Made by a program: the position numbers and the translations under genes. Under the pieces are notes generated by a model. That model was not told where the DNA came from, did no database searches, and saw only the letters and a program-made list of their open reading frames with translations. A stretch of 64,000 nt of DNA from Labyrinthula sp. Ha. Lineage: Eukaryota; Sar; Bigyra; Labyrinthulida; Labyrinthulaceae. Numbering within the stretch: position 1 is the stretch's first letter; the number at the start of each line of letters is the position of its first letter. The stretch is from the NCBI GenBank assembly GCA_015227615.1, contig JAALGZ010000041.1:124001-188000 (forward strand), given 5' to 3'. Shown in pieces: positions 56,053 to 64,000 of this stretch.

Positions 56053-58003
56053 CATAATGACCTTTTACAACCGCATCAGCCAATTCAGACTCTCTCTCCT
56101 CTGCTTTCACAGCTCCTGATCCACCGCAAGATGAATACAGAATCTTCACTGTCAATATCAAAATAATACCCAATAGAATAAATATAACCAAAGTCAGCGC
56201 CTCGTTTACAGTCAAGTCGTCCTCACTGCCCGCTGAAGCATCTGTAGGTGCATTTGTTGGTGTAAGCGTAGTTGGAAATGCAGTAGGAGTCTCGGTTGGA
56301 GTTCCTGTTGGTGTTGCAGTTGGAGGAACGCAGAGTTCACAAGTAACTGGACAAACCGTGAACACAATTTCAAGTGTACAATAAGATCCAAGATCTACAC
56401 ACTCTGCAGGCTCTCCAGTAGCGGAAAACACTAGACCAGTAGGTACAGTATCTTCGCATACGATTGGTGCAGCAGTTGGTAACACAGTTGGGGCAGGTGT
56501 GACAGTTGGTGGAGTAGGTGCTGTTGGAACGATAGTGGGAGATTCAGTCTGCACTAAATCAGTGTATAAGATCTCATTTCTAGGTCTAAGCACAAAAAAT
56601 CCTCTGTCAATGGAAGATACAGCTAAATTACCACTTGGGTGCATGTAGTTACTCCATGTTCCTTCAAAAATATTTCCTTCAAGATCTGGTGCAATGTCAA
56701 AAAACCCAGCTTCGGAAACTTCTGGTGTACCTTGTAGATCCAAAATTCTAATACCGGCAATATAATTAGATAGGTACATAAACCTGTTACTGATTGGAGG
56801 GAAAGAATAGTTTCCCTCTGCATATGGTGGGGATCCACCCCATCCTTTTGCGTGGATTGCACCCCAGTCATACAAGTTGTGATCAATAGAAACATCTCTG
56901 TGTGTATAGGTCGATGCAAAAATAGGTTTTCTGAGGTCTGCTACGTCAATGATATATGTAGTAGTGGTATTGACAACTCCCTCATCTTCATCAAGCTCGT
57001 CATTCATAAAAACCCATCTCATATCTCCAGTTAACCAACCCTGGTGAGTATATTGAGCATTTGGATAGCCTGTCCTTGAAATTCTCTCCACATTCTGCTT
57101 ATCAGTAACATCAAAAATAGTCAATGTATCTTCGTTAAATGCAAAAAGAATCTCTCTTCCAGTAAACCTCTCGTCCGGTCCATCATAAGTAACAATCTGA
57201 GCGTCATGAGTGTAACCGTCCCCATCAACACAAGTTTCAAACACTGGCTCAAGTGGATTAGGCTCCAGGTTTAAGACATACGGACCACCAGCACATTCAT
57301 TACTTCCTATGGAGTACGCGTAACCAGTTTCCGTGTTTACAGCAATATTGTGAGACTTTCCATGTCCTGCATGAACAGTGTCTGGTTCCATCTCAAGTGG
57401 AAAGTCCTCTGCTGGTATGCTTCTCAGACGAGTAAGATCCCAAACTTGGATTCCATACGTTTCATCAAATTCGTTCTCGGAAGATCTGTCCTTCACAACG
57501 TAAGCCACGTCTTTATATACTTTCACATCACCCCAGGAGTATTTAGACGCTGGATTTGGTCCGTAAGCAACCTGTACAGGGTTTGCTGGGTCAGTAGTGT
57601 CAATGAACCAGATACCGTTGTCTACCATCAGTAGGGTATACTCTTGACCAGTTACAGTGTCTTCCCATCCCCAGATGTCGGAGGACACCGTGGTGCCACC
57701 GTTGATCTCGATAAACAGGTCTGTCAGCGGTATGAATGACATAAAATCCACATCCTTGCAAGGAAATGCTTCTCCATTGACAAACACTACTCCATCTACA
57801 TCAGCTGTGTTATTACAGGTTTGTGGAACAAAGGACGATACAAGCTCAGTACGCGGAAATTCACCAGATTCAACTTTTTGTTTCCAGAAGTTTTCTTTCT
57901 TGGCCATGAGGACCTGTCCGTTAGGACTCATATGACTTGAACTAGCTTCCGACACCACACGGCTAGTTGCTGCAACCACAGCTCCATAAAAAACTGCTTT
58001 CAT
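56042..58003 (-). CDS. Membrane-anchored choice-of-anchor-B propeller protein with ShKT-like module
   Basis: A 653-residue single-exon protein. After a short N-terminal signal-like stretch, residues about 95-475 match the choice-of-anchor-B (LVIVD-repeat) beta-propeller. Its repeats have the form ...FDVTDKQNV and DLQGTPEVS, and its conserved His motifs are visible: SHNIAV (217-222), YTHDAQIV (264-271), YTHQGWL (318-324) and DHNLY (374-378). A Pro/Thr-rich linker (about 485-514) leads to a six-cysteine ShKT-like module (516-558, ending CPVTCELC). A second PT-rich linker (560-590), one membrane helix (about 600-622) and a 30-residue acidic tail follow. It should be displayed on the cell surface. 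The ShKT name comes from a toxin fold, but in this setting it is a common extracellular binding module; nothing suggests a toxin. Such propeller proteins are secreted or surface proteins of uncertain function. Confidence 0.87.
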   Translation of the reverse strand: MKAVFYGAVVAATSRVVSEASSSHMSPNGQVLMAKKENFWKQKVESGEFPRTELVSSFVPQTCNNTADVDGVVFVNGEAFPCKDVDFMSFIPLTDLFIEINGGTTVSSDIWGWEDTVTGQEYTLLMVDNGIWFIDTTDPANPVQVAYGPNPASKYSWGDVKVYKDVAYVVKDRSSENEFDETYGIQVWDLTRLRSIPAEDFPLEMEPDTVHAGHGKSHNIAVNTETGYAYSIGSNECAGGPYVLNLEPNPLEPVFETCVDGDGYTHDAQIVTYDGPDERFTGREILFAFNEDTLTIFDVTDKQNVERISRTGYPNAQYTHQGWLTGDMRWVFMNDELDEDEGVVNTTTTYIIDVADLRKPIFASTYTHRDVSIDHNLYDWGAIHAKGWGGSPPYAEGNYSFPPISNRFMYLSNYIAGIRILDLQGTPEVSEAGFFDIAPDLEGNIFEGTWSNYMHPSGNLAVSSIDRGFFVLRPRNEILYTDLVQTESPTIVPTAPTPPTVTPAPTVLPTAAPIVCEDTVPTGLVFSATGEPAECVDLGSYCTLEIVFTVCPVTCELCVPPTATPTGTPTETPTAFPTTLTPTNAPTDASAGSEDDLTVNEALTLVIFILLGIILILTVKILYSSCGGSGAVKAEERESELADAVVKGHYVKV

Positions 58004-61000
58004 TTTGTTCTATGTATTTTGTTTAATTTAAATATGAATTATGGTCCGGCGCCTCAATCGTCACGGATATTTTCCTCTTTCTTACAGAGGGTGATGCAAC
58101 ATTGAATTGTCCTCGTTAATACAGTTACATTGGTTATTGAGACTCTCATTAGAGATGAATTTGTACCTGAAATGAAGAACAGGTGTAAATTTTACCAGTT
58201 ATTATAACGGAAATAGAATACATATAGATCTCGGTATCATTTATAACAAACGGTACTTACTGGAAATTTCTGAACTATAAGCAATAGTGTTTAAATAAAT
58301 ATCGAAATATTTGCTACTGGTAGAGTTACGGTTTAATGAAAATACTAGTTAGCTTTATTTAGATATACAGCATTAACCAATTACTTAGTTACTTCCATAA
58401 CCTTATATAGAAATTCTATGTTATATTAACTCTATAGTAACATTAATACTTTGAGATATTAGCAGAAGTCCGTTTATACGTCCTATTATAGTCCTCGTTA
58501 AAAATAATACACCCTTGAAATGCCCAGGAAGATATAAAAATAAAAAGTAGTTTATAAGGAATTGCCCAAACCATAGGATTCTCTTTCACAACTATATGGT
58601 ACAGTATATTAAGGTATTAATAACTCTACTAAACCAAGAAGTTTAAAGAAACTGAGAAGACTGGGTGTAGGATATTCAAAGTTTTTTGTATCTCTTGGAT
58701 TTTTTATACAATTGGCTTAAAACAGAAAGAATAATATCAAACTAAAAAGTATTGTTCTGAATTCAACTAATAGAGTAACCTTGCAGATTGTAAGATTAAG
58801 TAGGTTAAGCATGGTAATTGAGAGTAATTATATCAACATTAAGTTAAGCTTCGAAAGAGCCTCCAACTAAGTTGTAGTTATTTAAGCCTTGTAGCTTCGA
58901 TAACTTTGATCTATTTTTAAAAATCTAAGATTTTTCTGGGTTCACCCTCAAAGGTTTTTTCTTAGAACAAATTTAACAATTTTCTCTATTAAGAGCAACG
59001 GACCTTCTGTATAAAATTTCATACCTTGAAACCATAACAGGAGAAGTGATTATCTCCATATTAGTATAATTTCTTAAAAGAAACAGAACAATAACACAAA
59101 GATGTAGATGTTTCTTCGTCTTCGTCAAGCTACCTAACGGCTATGAGCACTAAACTTTAATAAGCTCTAAGCTAGAAGTAATAAGGTTACTCGTAGGAAC
59201 TTCATATAGAACAAACTCCTTGCTTACACGAACATTTGGGCTCAAAACTAAGCACTCAGAGCCTCATTTCTCCGCATGATCCGAACCAGCATAACAAAAC
59301 CTGTAACTATCTATCATTCTTGCTAACCTAGAAGACACAACAGTAGATGTTTGGCATTTCTTCCGCTCAAAAAACTCTAAAATGGTGATGATGAGCTGGT
59401 CTGAAGAGATTCTTCCACAAGATTGGAGTATTACCTCCGCCTATGGCAGCTACTACTAGGTAACTTACACACTTAAGGTTAAGTAGTACGTAAGAGAGGA
59501 TATTTGCCCTGAGACCGACAGAAGGGTAACGATTGATGCGCAGTCACAACTTTTGTCACAGGTGTTTTTTGTAGTATGTTGTTTTCTCAATTTTCATCTC
59601 GCCATTTTCGCATTCATTTTCTTATTTCTTTACTGAAAACCCACTGGTTCACAAGATTGAGAAAAATGTCCGTTTGCAACTGAGATTAGGTTTCCTCTGC
59701 CCAGAGTAGATATGTAATTCTGACAGAAAACATTTTCCATCTAGCTGAAAAAACGGTGGAGTTTTATTTCCAACTTACTGTTTCAGAATTATGTCTACCC
59801 CTCCACTACGAAACCCGGGAAAGAGTTGATATCAATCACACCAGAAAAAGACCTATTATTGCAGTTAGAAGGGAATCCTTTTTATGATACAGGTGCTACT
59901 CTCTTGTAATTCTTTCTGCGCTATATTTGGTTAAAAGTATTGAATTCTATTACAATATAAATATTATGCATTATCAATATCTTCTAAGCATATTTACTGG
60001 TTCTGACATTCAACTATGTGGTTAACCATGTTTTGATGGGGTGTTCCCTTAGAAGATCAAGTTGAATTTTTCTAGAATTTATTTTCAGGGGACGTTAGAA
60101 GCACATTCAGGAACAGTGCGATGAAATGGGCATTATACCTTTAATCAGGGCAATGTGAGTATATATTACACTGCAATTTCATTGAGTAAGGCCAAGATCA
60201 GATAGTTATTGGCAAGAAAACTATCTGACATAACTGTTGTATCAAGTTGCTCAGCATCGAGAATATAGTGACTCACTATTTATAATGGCTTAGACACAGT
60301 TCGTTGCTCAATCTTCTGTAGTCAATATAACCCTAGTTTAGAATTTTGTAATCAAATTTCCGTATAGAAAAAGCTTTCGCTACTTCCTAGATTTACTTTC
60401 CTTCGTTTGGTATATTCTCTTACTCACATACTAGGTTTATGGACCCTCCATTGAAATGCTAGAAACTTAATACAAGATAAGCATAATCTTGATGCCTTTA
60501 ACTATTGCAAAAGCTTTTCAGTTGACAGCTTTTGATCCTACTCTTGCTATGATTGAGTTAAGATCGTCAAATTGAGGTAAAATTCTACCAGTTTTAAAAC
60601 TTGTAAACTATCTACTCAAAGCTAGGAACTACGTAAACAAAAGTAACATGCAGCCTTTTTCCTTATAATAGTGCTTACGAGGTAATCAATGTTTCATGTT
60701 AATAGATTTGGAAACCAAAATGCAGACAGAGTATTGAATTGTTTAATACTCCACATAAAGTTTCAACTCAAAGCAGAAAACAATAAATCAAATAATACTA
60801 TAGACAGTACTAATCCATTAAGTGGTATTTCACTCTAACGTGGACGAGAAGTATAACTAGTTAAGAAAAAGTCCAATTCATGACATCAGCAAGTTGCGGA
60901 ATTCAGTTGGAGTGTTCATAGGATGACAATCTATCGCTCAAGTTTCAGCATTCTGAGTTCTAAGAAATAAATTTCAGATCGCTTCATTCAAAACATTCTT

Positions 61001-64000
61001 ATTTACCATTATTAGCATCTTATTTCTAACTTGACATTCTACCGAGTTGGTGTTTTAGCTACTTCGGTACAGAACTTGTATTCGAAATCGAACAGCTGAT
61101 GGATACTATTATGATTTACATATACCAAAGCAATAGTGCTTAATAGAAAACGTTCAAGAATATGAACCCTCTCCTATTAAATGAAAAGACTCCTAAAGTC
61201 TATATATCTGTTCAGTTCACTGAATGCAAATTCATGGCTTATTTTTGACAATTCAAGAACCTAACCGTATATGACATAAGGGAATTTAGCAGATCTCTTC
61301 ATTTTACTTGCATGAGTTCCAACTTTCGTAGATCATAGCAACCAACCAATAAATTTGGGAGCAGATTGCACCGTGATAAAACCTTGTTATATTTGTGTGG
61401 TGATTAATATTGCGTTACCTTGATGGGTATAACCTACAAAGTTAAATTATTTTTAACGTTCACATTAGTAGTTGCTTGATTTGTTAGCGCCAGGTATTTA
61501 TGAATATGCCCCTCATCCTATGTAATAGGTTTGTCGATAGAACAGCTAAATGTATGTTATTACTGGCTTATAATTAAATTCACTAGACTGCAATTTTGGA
61601 CATTGTATCTCTTAGTGTCGCAGCTATACGGAGATGATGCATAACAGATTATATAAACTTAAGAGATTTGAAGCCAGCTTCTTAAATCAGTTGTCCAGGA
61701 CTAAAATGCATGTTCCACCCACAAATCAATGTAGAGCGCTTAAGGTAGTATGAATTAGAGCTGTAAGAGCGTGTTTTCCTTAGTTTATATATAAATTTGA
61801 TAATCCCACTCCCAATAAAGATATTACTATTTATTTCACCAGTTTTATCATAAATATGAGAATATTCAAAACTCTTAGAAACGTTTATTGTTTTCGTTAT
61901 ATAATACATTCTATGTCACGGAAACAGCCGTTTAAATTTGAAATAAGCCACTAACCGAGTACAGACAATGTAGCCGCTTCTATGTATAGACTAAGAACCA
62001 TAAGAATATACACGTACTCTGAGAAAACAAATCTAAATGTCTAATATCGGTATATACCTATTTAAAGCAAATCTTGAAATATCAACGTGAAAGTTTTAGA
62101 GTTTAAGTTAGGAAGATAAATGATTTTGTATTTCAACGTCTCACAAAGTTAGATTACATATTCTCTACTTGTTTTTCTCCTTTTTTCATAGGATACACTG
62201 CCTAATCTCCACAAGAAATCTGATGTAATATTTAAAATAATATTGTTGACACTCCAGGAACTAAATTCAGTAAATTTGTTTGTACAATGACAAATATTTC
62301 AATACTTTAGGTAAAGATGTACAACGCTTCACAAAGAAGAACATATTCCTTCGAGCACAATTATGCTAACTTTACTTCCATTGGTGTATCATGGATTCAC
62401 ACCTTTAAGATATTATTAGCAAATAGAAGATAATCGTTAGGATCTTCGCCTATGGCGACCTTTCAGGTGTTCTAGCCAAGTATTCGTATTATTTATTCTA
62501 GTTTAAGTTTACCTAATGCTTCTAGAAAGCATATGTATAACCCGCAGTTTCAAATACGGAGCTTCGAGACTATAGGATGTTAATTGTGACCCAGGTAGAG
62601 TTTGAGTACCCATAAAACCCCAGAATCTATACAATATAGAATATGACACGTTAGCTTTCAGCTACTAAGATACTTAGGTCAATGAAAACTTGAAATTATT
62701 AGTGTAATTTTCTGTGCTTGCGATTATCATGAAGGAAAACAATTCCTTTTTAAGTTACTTGCTCAACCAGATATGTTCTATTTTATCCATATATCCCTTA
62801 CCATCTAGTTAAGACCCATTGATAGACTAATAAAATGCTTAAAAAGTTAGCACGTATCGCTTATTTTACAAATCTACTTTATAAAATACAACCGTCTTCA
62901 TAAGAAGATTCATGACTGGTACATGATAGTAGAACTAGTTGAAACAATTAGATGAGATAGATTGGATCCGGTAAGGCTTCTCTAATATTATTGGATTCTC
63001 CAAAATAATCTCCAATAACATAGTTAGAGATCTCATAAGATCTTATCCCTAAGACACATTTGCTAACTATTTTTATAAAAGCTCACTGTGGCACAGAAAC
63101 TGGGAGATCGGCTTAGATAAAAGGTACTCTTTCTATATTTCCTTGGGAGGTTATTTTTAACTCTGGACTTAAGCTAGAGAAGAATTTTGTATACAATCAA
63201 GTTTTGTTAGCCTAGTCTTATGAGCAAATTGAACCTCTTCTATAACATCTCCTCAATGACATTAATAAGATAAAAGGGCACGGGAAATATTAAGTAAAAT
63301 GATTTAGCAGTAATTTATATATCAGAAACCTAGTAAGTTTTTTTGAAGATTAGCGGTATATGAACATGCCACAGCAATTCATTTCCGCCAAACGTGAGTT
63401 TAGTTGATAATTTTCTTCATAAATATGAAATATATAGGACTTCTATTTTCTTGTAGGCAATTTAATAACTATACTTGCAACGTACTAAGTTATAACATTA
63501 ACTTTTTTCTAAAACTCAGTGCAAAGTACTTTTGTAGTGAATTAATTCTTTGTACCTCTAAATCAGTAATGCGTGTCTTTTCTATATTGGCTAAGAACTA
63601 AAATTACAGTTGATAAATCAATAATTTTCAAAAAAATGTATTATTATACTTTACAAATTCAGCTCATATTTCTAATCCAACATTTTCCATATCATCTATT
63701 AATGATTTTTATCTAAAAAATACCAAATGATTAAACCTCTCATCGACATGAAGAGAATTTTACTTCAATGTATAAACTTATTTTCAACATTTTCTCGGAA
63801 AAGCAGTTATCCTTGATTGAAATTATGTGTGCTATATACATCATGTACATTATACATAAGAGAAGCCAGTGATAATTCTTTCTTAATAGCTTAAAATTTC
63901 CATAGGTAGATGAAACATGCCGGCCCTTATGGAATCTACAATGAAACGTTGCTTCACTTACAGCACAGCAGCAATATTCTCAGCAATATTGCCCAATGTA
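58004..64000. other. Gene desert, about 6 kb
   Basis: No supportable gene. Frames of 60-75 codons (61682-61909 minus, 63404-63601 plus) have no domain. The first 200 bases would hold the promoter of the propeller gene. No repeat shared with other parts of the window, RNA gene or transposon protein was recognised. Confidence 0.55.

Noticed and set aside
56453-56460. ShKT-like module as a toxin
   Set aside because: It is embedded between PT-rich stalks in a membrane-anchored propeller protein; ShKT-type modules are common non-toxic extracellular domains.
1-64000. tRNA or rRNA genes
   Set aside because: Scanned by eye for T-loop-like GGTTCRA words and long GC-rich blocks; the few hits lack a matching acceptor stem or lie inside genes. 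A covariance-model search would be decisive.
1-64000. CRISPR array, operon or prophage
   Set aside because: The window is eukaryotic, with spliced and widely spaced genes; no regularly spaced direct repeats were seen.

Overview
The window is AT-rich nuclear DNA from a eukaryote, most likely a single-celled protist. The evidence is GT...AG introns of only 28-32 nt inside three genes, monocistronic genes separated by several kilobases, type II Golgi-style glycosyltransferases, a NIPA-type Mg2+ transporter, a heat-shock-factor-type DNA-binding domain, and a secreted propeller protein with Pro-Thr-rich linkers. TAA, TAG and TGA all end genes, so the standard code fits. The PT-rich linkers, the ShKT-like cysteine module and the HSF-like regulator recall stramenopiles, but that assignment is an inference and is weak.

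Layout: 2.3-3.4 kb, a three-intron gene of unknown function, facing degraded coding traces at 4.1-4.8 kb. 13.1-17.8 kb, a dense island of four genes: Stealth/GNPTAB-like phosphotransferase (+), LRR-like protein (-), NIPA-like transporter (+), short-chain dehydrogenase (-). 26.4-31.2 kb, an FCP1-like HAD phosphatase (+) facing a 1028-residue GT92 plus O-fucosyltransferase-like fusion (-). 36.1-38.8 kb, coding traces (-), a disordered repeat protein (+) and a 74-residue one-pass membrane protein (-). 42.6-45.0 kb, degraded coding traces (+). 46.0-49.0 kb, a large cysteine-containing membrane protein (+) facing an HSF-type regulator (-). 49.6-56.05 kb, a stretch of decayed coding sequence ending in a well-preserved but stop-interrupted gene at 54.7-56.05 kb that runs tail-to-tail into a membrane-anchored choice-of-anchor-B propeller protein at 56.04-58.0 kb. 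The rest is gene desert.

The strongest organisational signal is that ten of the twelve intact genes form five tail-to-tail pairs. In four of these pairs the two stop codons are only 41-68 bp apart. The other two intact genes each face decayed coding sequence. The most interesting single gene is the GT92/O-fucosyltransferase fusion, which could build a galactose-fucose unit with one polypeptide. No mobile-element protein, tRNA, rRNA or bacterial-type operon was recognised. One roughly 0.7-0.8 kb non-coding repeat occurs twice (10.7-11.5 and 33.5-34.3 kb), and the second copy lies between two roughly 86-bp inverted arms.
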